This document shows positions 8,946 to 17,399 of a stretch of 64,000 nucleotides of DNA, in pieces. Every line of letters starts with the position of its first letter. Within the stretch, counting starts at the first letter, position 1. This DNA comes from Bryobacterales bacterium KBS 96. GTDB taxonomy: Bacteria; Acidobacteriota; Terriglobia; Bryobacterales; Bryobacteraceae. The stretch is taken from positions 4,393,357 through 4,457,356 of the forward strand of contig KB906767.1 of assembly GCA_000381625.1 (NCBI GenBank), written 5' to 3'. Below the pieces are notes generated by a model. It saw only the letters and a list, made by a program, of their open reading frames with translations, made no database searches and had not been told where the DNA came from. The translations under genes and the position numbers were made by a program.

Positions 8946-9539
8946 TTGTCCTCGGCTGACCAAGTCACTGAACTTTTGCTCGCATGGAGCAAAGGCGATC
9001 GCGCCATTGAAGACCGATTGTTCGGTGTCGTTTACAAGGAACTGCATCGGCTGGCTGGCCGCCACATGTTGCGGGAGCCCGCCGGGAACAGCTTCCAGGC
9101 AACTGCTCTGGTCCATGAGGTTTATCTCCGGCTGATCGATCAGAGCCGCGTAAATTGGGAAAATCGATCTCATTTCTTCGCGATAGCCGCGCGATTGATG
9201 CGGCGTATTCTCGTCGATCATGCTCGAGCGCGGAGGGCTGCGAAACGTCCCCAGCCCGGCCGGCAGGTTTCTCTGACGGACCTACCGCTTGGCGTCGAGT
9301 TTCAAACGGTGGAAGTGCTCGCTCTGGATGAAGCGCTCGAGCAACTGGAAATCATTGACCCACGCCAGGCGCGCATCGTGGAAATGCGTTTCATCGCGGG
9401 CCTCTCCGAGGAAGAGATCGCCTGCGCCTTAGATGTGAGCGTGCGGACCGTGAAGCGCGAGTGGAGAATAGCTCGTGCGTGGTTGTACGGCAGATTGTGT
9501 AAGGAATCCCATGGAGTCCGAGCGGTGGGAGCAAGTTAA
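8946..9539 (+). CDS. ECF-type RNA polymerase sigma factor (TIGR02999-like)
   Basis: Sigma factor of the Acidobacteria/Planctomycetes ECF group. The start chosen is TTG 8946, because a near-perfect ribosome binding site GGAGGAGGTG (8931-8940) lies 5 nt upstream; an in-frame ATG at 8889 would put that site inside the gene. Region 2 is seen in LFGVVYKELHRLAGRHM ... ALVHEVYLRLID and HFFAIAARLMRRILVDHARAR; region 4 in ARIVEMRFIAGLSEEEIACAL and VSVRTVKREWRIARAWL (the HTH that binds -35). No anti-sigma factor is adjacent. The last 29 nt overlap the kinase gene, so both are translated from one message. This pairing suggests the kinase signals to, or is controlled with, the sigma factor; that is inference. 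Confidence 0.85.
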   Translation: MSSADQVTELLLAWSKGDRAIEDRLFGVVYKELHRLAGRHMLREPAGNSFQATALVHEVYLRLIDQSRVNWENRSHFFAIAARLMRRILVDHARARRAAKRPQPGRQVSLTDLPLGVEFQTVEVLALDEALEQLEIIDPRQARIVEMRFIAGLSEEEIACALDVSVRTVKREWRIARAWLYGRLCKESHGVRAVGAS

Positions 9540-12500
9540 AGCGGCGTTCGACAGCATCATAAACCTCGATGCGGAAGGACGCGCCGTCGCTTTCGAACGG
9601 CTGCAGAACCGGAATCCCGATTTACGCGCAGACGTTGAAGATCTGGTGGCGAATGACGATCAAGCCGGCGACTTCCTGGCCAGAACATTGATCTCCGAAG
9701 AAATCCCCCGGTTCGAGGAGAACGACCTCGTAGCCGGCCGTTACAGAATTGTGCGGTTCATCGGCCGGGGCGGCATGGGCGAAGTCTACGAGGTTTACGA
9801 CAACGAGTTGGGTGAACGGCTCGCCCTCAAAACGATCATTTCCGAAATCGCCCACGACCATCGTTATGTCGCTCGCTTCAGTCGGGAAGTCAGGCTGGCT
9901 CGAAACGTGACGAACCGGCACGTGTGCCGGGTTCACGATGTCGGCCACCACGATGCACAAGGGGAAAGAATTTGCTTTCTCACCATGGAACTGGTGGAGG
10001 GTGAAACCCTGGCAGCGGCGCTCCGCCGCCGCCCGATGTCCGTGAAAGAGGCTTTTCCTCTCATAGAACAGATGGCCGAGGCGCTTACAGCCGCGCATGC
10101 AAAGGACATCATTCACCGCGACTTTAAGCCAGCCAACATTATATTGGCCTCCGAGAAGGCCAACATCCGCGTGGTGGTGACCGATTTCGGCCTTGCACGC
10201 AGCGTGAGCACCACTCGGACCATGAACACGAGGACCGCGGACGGCAACCCGCCAGGCACAATGGGGTACATTGCACCCGAACTGTTCTGGCCGGGGGCAG
10301 TGGCGACGGCCGCGTCCGATATCTATTCCTTCGGCGTAGTCATCCGGGAGATGGTATCCGGAAAGCGCGGCGTTAGGAGCGATTCGCCTCTGCCGCTTTC
10401 GCCGCCGCTCCCTACGCGATGGGAGAACGCGATTCGCCGCTGCCTGGAACACGACCCCGAACGGCGGTTCAAGGCGGCGTTGGAGGTTGTGCATGCCATC
10501 CGTCCGGAGGCTGTGGCAGTCGACTTTGTCGCGGTCGGCGCCGAGGCGGACGCCGTCACGGTCGACCTTTCCCCAGTCCGCATGGACGCCATTCCTCCCG
10601 TGGCTCAACGATTTCACTTCGTCGCGTGGGCGCGAAAGCGTTTATCCATTGCGATTGCGGGTATCGTGTTTCTTGGAGCACTGCTGGTCGCGCCAGAGAT
10701 CATGCTCCGGTTTACCACTCCACAGGAGTCGCGTGAAATCAGGCAGATCACGAGCGATTTCGGGCTAAATGATTATCCTGCAATCTCTCACGACGGTAAA
10801 CTGCTCGTCTACGCGTCGGACCGCGACAGCGCCGGGAACCTCAGTTTGTACCTTCGACAGGTCGACGGCGACGCGCCCCCAATCCGTTTGACGCGGAGCG
10901 ATGCGGACGACTACGCGCCTTCCTTCTCGGCCGACGATACCCGGATCGTTTTTCGGTCCGACCGGAACGGCGGAGGTGTGTACCAGATTCCGACTTTTGG
11001 TGGCCAAGCCCAACTTCTCGCGCAAGGTGGATTCGGTCCTTCCTACTCGCCCGACGGACACTGGATTGCCTATTGGGTGGGATTGCCTGGCAGTGGTTTT
11101 ATTCCTGGTTCATCTCGAGTGTGGGTGAAGCCTGCAACCGGCGGTCCGGCAACGCCGCTGGATGCCGGTCTGGTTGCCACATACTGGCCCATTTGGGCGC
11201 CGGATTCTAAACGGCTGCTCCTCGTCGGCAAGCCGGACACGAAGCAGGATTCGAGTGTCAGTGTTGACTGGTGGGTGGCGCCTCTCGACGGCGGTCCTGC
11301 CGTCAAGACGTTCGCGCTCGACTCCTTCAGCGCGCAGAATCTGAAGCCGCCGATGGGAAATGATTGGATCACTCCTATCGCTTGGCTGCCGGACGAGCAG
11401 CGGATACTGTTCTCGGCCATGCAGGGGGACACTACCAACCTCTGGGAAGTTCCAATTTCGGCCGCCGGGAAGGTGATCGGCGCCCCAATTCGTCGAAGCT
11501 TTACAACGTCGCACGATCTACACGCCTCCGTGAACGCAAAGGCGAGCGACGGGTCAAGGCGCATGTTTTTCTCGAGCCTGGTTGGAGGTGTGAATATCTG
11601 GAGCCTTCCGATCGATGCCGCCGCCGGACGAGTCACGGGCGAAATATTGAATCTAACGCCAGGTGCGTCCTATGCCGCGGCTCCGTCGATCTCTGCCGCC
11701 GGAGCGCAGATAGCCTTCATTACCGCTCGATCGAACATCTGGTCGTTGCGGCTACGCGAGCTTCAAACTGGAGAGGAATCGATCCTTACGAGTCAAAACT
11801 CGAGGACTACCGAGAGCGCGAGCTGGTTACGTCCGCGTATCAGCCCGGATGGGAACACGGTGGTGTATGTCAACAGTATGGACCAGATGTACACCGTTGA
11901 CAGGCTGAGCGGCGCGACGAAAAAAATTTGCAAACGGTGCGGTCCGCCCTCTGACGTTTCCGTCGGGGGGCAGAAGGTTTTGTTCGAGGCCTTGGATCCG
12001 CCGAACGATGTGATGATGATCGACGTGCCCTCGAATCGAATTACTTCCGTGGTCCATTCGGATCGACCAGACCACCTTCTTTACCAGGGACGCTTCTCAC
12101 CAGACGCTCACTGGCTTGCGTTCCATGCCGCTCTAGACAAGTCCGTTAATAAGAAGGTGTTCATCTCGCCAATCCGCGACGGACGCGGCGCCAGGGAGGC
12201 GGACTGGATTCCCGTAACGGATGGTTTGCAAGTAGATGGCGACGTAGCCTGGTCGCTAGACGGCAACTTGCTTTACTTCCTTTCCGAGCGAGACGGTTTC
12301 CGCTGCATCTGGGCGCAGCGTCTGAACCCTACTACAAAGCAGCCACAGGGGATGGCACTCGCCGTCAGACACTTTCACGATTCCCGCGAATCGCTTCGGC
12401 GGATAGACCATCCGGATCTAATCGGATTGTCGCTAACCCATGACAAGCTTGTCTTCGCCATGAGTGAACTGACCGGCAATATCTGGATGGAGGAGCGCAA

Positions 12501-12555
12501 CACGATCGCACCCGAAGGAGTTTTGTCACGCTGGATGCCGTCTATTTTCCATTGA
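9511..12555 (+). CDS. Membrane Ser/Thr protein kinase with PD40/WD40-like propeller
   Basis: 1014 aa from ATG 9511 (AAGGAA at 9501-9506). A short N-terminal helical region (1-60) resembles the segment found before many PKN-type kinases. Kinase domain about 77-330: glycine loop GRGGMGEVY (86-94), Lys 108 (ALK), HRDFKPAN (202-209), DFG (225-227), APE (255-257). All catalytic residues are present. One membrane helix at about 379-398 places the C-terminus outside. From residue 410 the chain has TolB/PD40 repeats (ISHDGKLLVYASDRD, FSADDTRIVFRSDRNG, YSPDGHWIAY, RISPDGNTVVYV, FSPDAHWLAFHA) forming a periplasmic propeller that could sense a ligand or bind protein. It overlaps the sigma gene by 29 nt. 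Confidence 0.85.
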   Translation: MESERWEQVKAAFDSIINLDAEGRAVAFERLQNRNPDLRADVEDLVANDDQAGDFLARTLISEEIPRFEENDLVAGRYRIVRFIGRGGMGEVYEVYDNELGERLALKTIISEIAHDHRYVARFSREVRLARNVTNRHVCRVHDVGHHDAQGERICFLTMELVEGETLAAALRRRPMSVKEAFPLIEQMAEALTAAHAKDIIHRDFKPANIILASEKANIRVVVTDFGLARSVSTTRTMNTRTADGNPPGTMGYIAPELFWPGAVATAASDIYSFGVVIREMVSGKRGVRSDSPLPLSPPLPTRWENAIRRCLEHDPERRFKAALEVVHAIRPEAVAVDFVAVGAEADAVTVDLSPVRMDAIPPVAQRFHFVAWARKRLSIAIAGIVFLGALLVAPEIMLRFTTPQESREIRQITSDFGLNDYPAISHDGKLLVYASDRDSAGNLSLYLRQVDGDAPPIRLTRSDADDYAPSFSADDTRIVFRSDRNGGGVYQIPTFGGQAQLLAQGGFGPSYSPDGHWIAYWVGLPGSGFIPGSSRVWVKPATGGPATPLDAGLVATYWPIWAPDSKRLLLVGKPDTKQDSSVSVDWWVAPLDGGPAVKTFALDSFSAQNLKPPMGNDWITPIAWLPDEQRILFSAMQGDTTNLWEVPISAAGKVIGAPIRRSFTTSHDLHASVNAKASDGSRRMFFSSLVGGVNIWSLPIDAAAGRVTGEILNLTPGASYAAAPSISAAGAQIAFITARSNIWSLRLRELQTGEESILTSQNSRTTESASWLRPRISPDGNTVVYVNSMDQMYTVDRLSGATKKICKRCGPPSDVSVGGQKVLFEALDPPNDVMMIDVPSNRITSVVHSDRPDHLLYQGRFSPDAHWLAFHAALDKSVNKKVFISPIRDGRGAREADWIPVTDGLQVDGDVAWSLDGNLLYFLSERDGFRCIWAQRLNPTTKQPQGMALAVRHFHDSRESLRRIDHPDLIGLSLTHDKLVFAMSELTGNIWMEERNTIAPEGVLSRWMPSIFH

Positions 12556-12561
12556 GTAAAT

Positions 12562-13305
12562 CTAATCGCCGGACGGACTGGTTCGCCGCTCAAGCGAGGC
12601 GCGATACTGTAGCGAACGATAAAACGTAAGATCTTCGGGAGGGACAACGGCCTCTAGTTGCTTCCAATACAGCGGCAGCGATCGGAACTGCGAGTCAACG
12701 CGTTCGCCGGACATAAGTTGCCAGGTGTTTCGGCCGTGCCGAACCAGCATGTAGTAATCGGCGGCGCACACTCGCCGGATGCACGGGCGATGATCGTTCA
12801 CAAACCAATAATCTTCGTTTTTTGCGATATCGCGGAACGGCTTCTGCTCCCAAAGCTTGCGATGAAAGCAAAACGTCCCGCCTGCTTCCCAGCCGTGGCC
12901 AGAGTGGCGAAGCTGCATTTCTCCGGCCAGAAGAACTAAGAAGCAATCCCAAGCGACCAGCGTTCGCACAGAGGGTTGGGATGGCAGTCGTGCGACGGCC
13001 AACTTTAGGAAATCAGGATGGTAGTAGTCGTCGTCATCCATCTTTTGCAATATATTGCCTCGCGCCCGCTCTATCCCGATGTTGAGCTTGGTCCCGGTGT
13101 TCGCCGACTTATAGAGCTGGATATGACGAACGCGAGGTATGCCGTGGCACAAATCTCCCACGGACTTCCTTCCGTCATCGACCACAATCAGCTCCGATTC
13201 CTGGTAAGTCTGCCGCGAAAAGCAACGTAGGGCCTCCGGAATGAACTCGCAGCGATCTCGCGTCGCCATAATGCAGGAAACCAAACGACGGGATGAACCA
13301 GACAT
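12562..13305 (-). CDS. Family 2 glycosyltransferase
   Basis: 247 aa, GT-A fold: N-terminal strand VSCIMATRDR with nucleotide-binding Asp at ELIVVDDG (38-45), and a metal-binding acidic run MDDDDYY (89-95) in the DxD position. The C-terminal half is rich in His, Trp and Arg and has no membrane helix, so the enzyme is probably cytoplasmic or peripheral. Acceptor and donor are unknown. It converges on the kinase gene (7-nt gap) and is divergent from the second glycosyltransferase at 13494, with a 188-nt shared upstream region that probably holds both promoters. Confidence 0.75.
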   Translation of the reverse strand: MSGSSRRLVSCIMATRDRCEFIPEALRCFSRQTYQESELIVVDDGRKSVGDLCHGIPRVRHIQLYKSANTGTKLNIGIERARGNILQKMDDDDYYHPDFLKLAVARLPSQPSVRTLVAWDCFLVLLAGEMQLRHSGHGWEAGGTFCFHRKLWEQKPFRDIAKNEDYWFVNDHRPCIRRVCAADYYMLVRHGRNTWQLMSGERVDSQFRSLPLYWKQLEAVVPPEDLTFYRSLQYRASLERRTSPSGD

Positions 13306-13493
13306 ATTAGAAAAGCCTTGACATGATTATCATGGCGTGATAACTAAACGCAACACAACATCTAAGCTTGGCTGAATCCGAGTGGCGTTCTCGCCGCGGT
13401 TCGTTTGGAACTCTACGTTCTTGGTTAGTAAGAGTTCGGCCTCTTCTGGGCGCCATTTACGCGTACTGATAGTGAATAACTACGGAACAGTGC

Positions 13494-14387
13494 ATGCAAT
13501 TCGGCGCCAAATCGAATACGAAAGTCAGTGTCGTGACGATTACACACAACGAAGGCTTGAACCTTCGCCTGACAGTGGAGAACCTCCGAGACACGCTTCC
13601 CTCAAACCATGAAATTCTGGTAGTTGATGATCGTTCCTCGGATCATTCAACCGATTTCCTGGATCGCACAAACCGGTTTGTAAGGATAGCCCGGCCGAAA
13701 CGACGCTTGGGCGTGGCGCGAGCGCGGAATTACGGCGCAAACCGGACCGATGGGCACGTAATCGTATTCTGCGATGCCCATCTCAGTTTCCCCAAGAACT
13801 GGCGCCAGCCGATGCTGGACTTGCTGGAAGACCCGCTCATCGGCGCAGTAGCGCCCTGTATTTCCGATCGCGACGCCGGCTCCCGAAAGGGCTTTGGTCT
13901 TCGACCAGGGGGCCCGGAATTGAATGTGGAATGGCTGAATTGCAAGGGAAATAGCCCCTACCCGGTTCCCCTTCTCCCCGGCGCCTGTATGGCGATGCGC
14001 CGCAACGTTTTCGAAGCAACCGGCGGTTTCGACCGGATGCTGATCCGCTACGGCGTGGAGGATTGCGAGTTTAGCCTGCGGCTATGGCTGCTCGGCTATG
14101 AGCTTTGGCTCGTTCCCACGGTGGATATACAGCACGAGTTCCACGACCAGATCCCGTATGCAGTTGACTGGCGGACGGTGCTGCACAATCGACTGCGAAT
14201 GGCACTTTTGCATTTTTCGAGTTCTCGCCGCCTCCGCGTGTTGGATGCGCTCAAGGAATACCCGGCATTCACAGCCGCTCTAGAACTGGTAAGCAAAAGC
14301 GACGTGGAATTGCGGGGATCTGAACTGAAACTCCGGCGCAAGCACGACGACGATTGGTTTTTCGCTAGATTCGGCCTGAATTGGTGA
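13494..14387 (+). CDS. Family 2 glycosyltransferase, polypeptide GalNAc-transferase-like
   Basis: 297 aa. The GT-A core shows SVVTITHNE (12-20), EILVVDDRSSD (40-50), and instead of DxD the motif CDAHLSF with DAH at about 94-96. D-x-H is the metal site of polypeptide N-acetylgalactosaminyltransferases (GT27) and close bacterial relatives. Residues about 175-215 (GGFDRML, YGVEDCEFSLRLWLLGYELWLVP) match the second conserved block of that group, with the ED pair. The eukaryotic lectin domain is absent. The next gene starts 32 nt downstream and encodes a protein with a Thr/Pro-containing tandem repeat, a possible acceptor. No clear ribosome binding site precedes the ATG at 13494, so the start could be slightly later. 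Confidence 0.75.
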   Translation: MQFGAKSNTKVSVVTITHNEGLNLRLTVENLRDTLPSNHEILVVDDRSSDHSTDFLDRTNRFVRIARPKRRLGVARARNYGANRTDGHVIVFCDAHLSFPKNWRQPMLDLLEDPLIGAVAPCISDRDAGSRKGFGLRPGGPELNVEWLNCKGNSPYPVPLLPGACMAMRRNVFEATGGFDRMLIRYGVEDCEFSLRLWLLGYELWLVPTVDIQHEFHDQIPYAVDWRTVLHNRLRMALLHFSSSRRLRVLDALKEYPAFTAALELVSKSDVELRGSELKLRRKHDDDWFFARFGLNW

Positions 14388-14419
14388 CGTGACAAAACTG
14401 CCTGAAATGAGAAGAAAAC

Positions 14420-17302
14420 ATGGCTAATGACGATCGACCACCGCTAAATCCACGTACGATGCGATTGCCGCGGGAAGCGAACCGCCCCCGCGGAAGCTAC
14501 GGACCGCCTGGAACCAATCGGCCGCGCGGAACCAATCGACCTCGGGGAACCAACCGCCCTCGTGGAACGAATCGCCCTCGTGGCATGGAACGGCCTAGGG
14601 AAGAAGACCAGCTTTCTGAAGAGATCGGTTTCGAAGAGGACGAAGGCAAGATACAGTCGGCCGTTTTCACGGAGCGGCTGAAGTCGGGGTACAGCACGGC
14701 TTGTAAAGAAGCACTGGAAAGGTGGCGGTCAGCACGGAAAGCTTGCGGGGAGCGATGGCAGCCCATGGGCCCCGATAACGTTGGCGGCCGAGTCACTTGC
14801 CTGATAAACCTAGACGGGTCTGGTAATGATCTCATCGCGGGCGCCGCCTGCGGCGGTCTCTGGCGCGGAAGCGTAGATCCTAAATTACAGTACAACTGGA
14901 CAGCAATGGCCGGTGCGCCTGAAATGCCGGATGATTCGCTTCCCTTTCAGATGCACAACATCGGCGCGCTGGCGATCGATAAAGAAAACAACATCCTTTA
15001 TTGCGGAACTGGTCATGCTTATGATGCGGCCGACAGCTTTCCGGGAGTTGGCCTGTTCTCTTCAAAAAATAACGGTAAGACCTGGAAATGGCTTAGGAAA
15101 GCTAGTAAGGCGTTCCCGCACCGAATTAGCACTATCCTCGCTGATCGCGGTCTCGTCTGGGTGGGCGGGGTGGTGCTTTCGGACGAGCAGGAAGACGATT
15201 CGAGCAAGCCCGATCGTTCCGGTATCTTCTTCTCGACGAATCCAGACAATGAAGATGACAAATGGGACCGCGTAACCTTTAAGCTGGATAATGCTTGCGC
15301 GGGAAGATTAGGGCTTTGCCCCAATCAGGAAATCTTTAAAGATCGCGATTACCGATGCCATTCAATTGTACTGGCCAAAACGCCCACTGAGGACGGGGAG
15401 GAGGTCATTCTGGCCGCCATCTCGGCCTCGTTCGACCGGGGCGGCATCTGGCGGTCGAGAGACCAGGGCGCAACATGGGAGCAGTTGACACGCGGCTTGC
15501 CGCCTGGGCGGGAGTTTGGCCGGACCCGGCTCGCAGTTGCGGAAAATAACGCGAATGTCGTGTATGCATTTGTCGGCGCTACAGATGGCAGATGTCTCGG
15601 CTTATTCCGGAGCTCCGATGGCGGCGATCATTGGGTTTCGCTGGGCGCCAAGCACTTCGCGGCTTGTGGCAATCTAAATTACGTCAATTGCCTGATAGTA
15701 AGTCCGCACAATGCGGACCTTATCGTCTGCGGTGCAACCGATTTGCATCGCTCCACCGATGGCGGGCAAACGTGGACTCAAGTAACAGAGTGGTTTGCCG
15801 CGCCTGGATCTCTTGGCTACTCGCATGCGGATCACCATGCCCTGCTCTGGCCGGCAAAGGACCGCTTATACAGCGCCAACGATGGAGGTGTGGATGTGAG
15901 CACCGATGAGGGGATGACGTGGAAATGCCTTACTCGTGGCTTGGAGATTACGATGTTTTTTGACATCGATGTGGCCGCTTCATTCGGGTCGCCTGGCAGT
16001 CCCAAGCTGATCGTCGCCGGCGGAACGCAAGACAACGCCTCGGTGATGACCGATTTTCAAGGGTCGGGAATTGGATACGTGCCGACCCATTCCGAATTGC
16101 AACTCGGGGTTGACCAGGTTATGGGTGTGCATGTTCGCGATCAACTGCAGCTCGACAGCGCAGGATATGGAACTCACCTGCAAGCCGGCAACGGGGGAAT
16201 GATCAATTTCGATGCCTCAGGCATCACAAACGTCTCAACCAAGCCTGTCGTGGACCTCCTCTCGCGGAAACCATTCGAACTCAGCGCGCCAGCGGCGAGC
16301 ACCTATCAAGAACCAGAAGCGAAGAACAAAACTCCCGAGAGCCCTCGCCCGACCCACAGTTTCGTTAATATCCTCGACGGGGATGGCGGTTGGACCGTCT
16401 TTGATCCCGGCGATCCTTTGCACGTCTACGGCTCAAGTCAAAACATGGTTATTTATCGTCATCGGAGGCATAACGGCTGGGAGGAGGTGACTCCTGAAGA
16501 GGCCGACGACGAGGAACGAGGCAAAATCTGGATGGCCATTATTGCCATGCACCCGCGCGATCCTAACATTGTCTTTACAGGATCCACGCGTGTCTGGAGA
16601 ACGAACAACGATGGTGTTGACTGGAAGCCGGTATCGGGCGATCTGGATGGCAGTCCGATAACGGCCATTGAAATCGCGGACAAGGATTCGAATTTCATCT
16701 ATGTGGGGACGGAAAAGGGCAACATCTTCAAAAGCGAGGACGGAGGAAATCGGTGGAACGATAAGGCTGGCGAACTCTATGCCAAACCGATGGAGTGGCG
16801 AAAAGATCTGCACGAACGATCGATATTTGGGGTCGCCCGCACAATCACTCGCATTGAAGCGCATCCGGAGTACCCCAGAAAAATCGTCGTTACGTTAATG
16901 GGTTTCGATCGGAAGCATCCCCTACCACACGTGCTCTGGTTTGACGGCGAGCACAGATGGATTGACTTGAGCGATGCTGACGCCAAAGACGCTAATCTCC
17001 CAAACGTGCATCACAATGTGGTCACCTGGGACAAACATAAAAAACACATTTTCGTGGGAAATGATGCCGGTGTCTGGGCTCTACACACTTCTGGCGGCAA
17101 CATTGAGAAAATAAATGAAAAATATGGCTGGTTTGACGTTTCAGCCAATCTGCCCAACGCAATCGTTACTGACCTGGTCTATCATCACGAAAGTGGGTCG
17201 CTTACTGCTGCAACTTACGGCCGAAGTCTCTGGTGGTTGAGCGAAGAACAATGGACTCACATTTGTCCCAGATGCGCTAGTCCGGCGCCGCAAGAATCAT
17301 AA
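14420..17302 (+). CDS. Asp-box (BNR/sortilin-like) propeller protein with N-terminal hexapeptide repeat
   Basis: 960 aa. No signal peptide is visible. Residues about 21-62 consist of the hexapeptide N-R-P-R-G-T and variants. An acidic stretch follows (EEDQLSEEIGFEEDEG), then WQPMGPDNVGGRV, the usual entry to VPS10/exo-sialidase-like propellers. At least seven Asp-box turns can be read: SSKNNGKTW, RSRDQGATW, RSSDGGDHW, RSTDGGQTW, VSTDEGMTW, RTNNDGVDW, KSEDGGNRW. The protein is therefore one or two beta-propellers of 7-10 blades. Sialidase catalytic residues (Arg triad, FRIP) are not evident, so hydrolase activity is doubtful. It follows the GalNAc-transferase-like gene by 32 nt and precedes the isoprenoid enzyme by 97 nt, same strand. 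Confidence 0.75.
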   Translation: MANDDRPPLNPRTMRLPREANRPRGSYGPPGTNRPRGTNRPRGTNRPRGTNRPRGMERPREEDQLSEEIGFEEDEGKIQSAVFTERLKSGYSTACKEALERWRSARKACGERWQPMGPDNVGGRVTCLINLDGSGNDLIAGAACGGLWRGSVDPKLQYNWTAMAGAPEMPDDSLPFQMHNIGALAIDKENNILYCGTGHAYDAADSFPGVGLFSSKNNGKTWKWLRKASKAFPHRISTILADRGLVWVGGVVLSDEQEDDSSKPDRSGIFFSTNPDNEDDKWDRVTFKLDNACAGRLGLCPNQEIFKDRDYRCHSIVLAKTPTEDGEEVILAAISASFDRGGIWRSRDQGATWEQLTRGLPPGREFGRTRLAVAENNANVVYAFVGATDGRCLGLFRSSDGGDHWVSLGAKHFAACGNLNYVNCLIVSPHNADLIVCGATDLHRSTDGGQTWTQVTEWFAAPGSLGYSHADHHALLWPAKDRLYSANDGGVDVSTDEGMTWKCLTRGLEITMFFDIDVAASFGSPGSPKLIVAGGTQDNASVMTDFQGSGIGYVPTHSELQLGVDQVMGVHVRDQLQLDSAGYGTHLQAGNGGMINFDASGITNVSTKPVVDLLSRKPFELSAPAASTYQEPEAKNKTPESPRPTHSFVNILDGDGGWTVFDPGDPLHVYGSSQNMVIYRHRRHNGWEEVTPEEADDEERGKIWMAIIAMHPRDPNIVFTGSTRVWRTNNDGVDWKPVSGDLDGSPITAIEIADKDSNFIYVGTEKGNIFKSEDGGNRWNDKAGELYAKPMEWRKDLHERSIFGVARTITRIEAHPEYPRKIVVTLMGFDRKHPLPHVLWFDGEHRWIDLSDADAKDANLPNVHHNVVTWDKHKKHIFVGNDAGVWALHTSGGNIEKINEKYGWFDVSANLPNAIVTDLVYHHESGSLTAATYGRSLWWLSEEQWTHICPRCASPAPQES
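14480..14605 (+). repeat. 18-bp coding tandem repeat (hexapeptide NRPRGT)
   Basis: Seven units of 18 bp in frame: NRPRGS, YGPPGT, NRPRGT three times, NRPRGM, ERPREE. The central units are most alike; synonymous changes between them (for example CGG/CGA/CGC) show that the peptide, rather than just the DNA, is conserved. Repeat length is likely to vary by slippage. Each full unit offers one Thr and one Asn next to Pro/Gly, a mucin-like composition. Confidence 0.85.
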
Positions 17303-17399
17303 CGAGTGTTAGATCTGGGTCGTCCTTACAAGGGAAGATTGCGGCTGAAGACTGCTTAAGGCGAACAAAGTTCCTCGGCTCGCCGTAATCTTTAAGTGG

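Noticed and set aside
9622-10617. Minus-strand open frame of 331 aa
   Set aside because: Antisense to the kinase domain, whose catalytic motifs are complete on the plus strand.
14480-14605. CRISPR-like array of 18-bp repeats
   Set aside because: Repeats are directly adjacent without spacers, are in frame inside a long gene and encode a hexapeptide.
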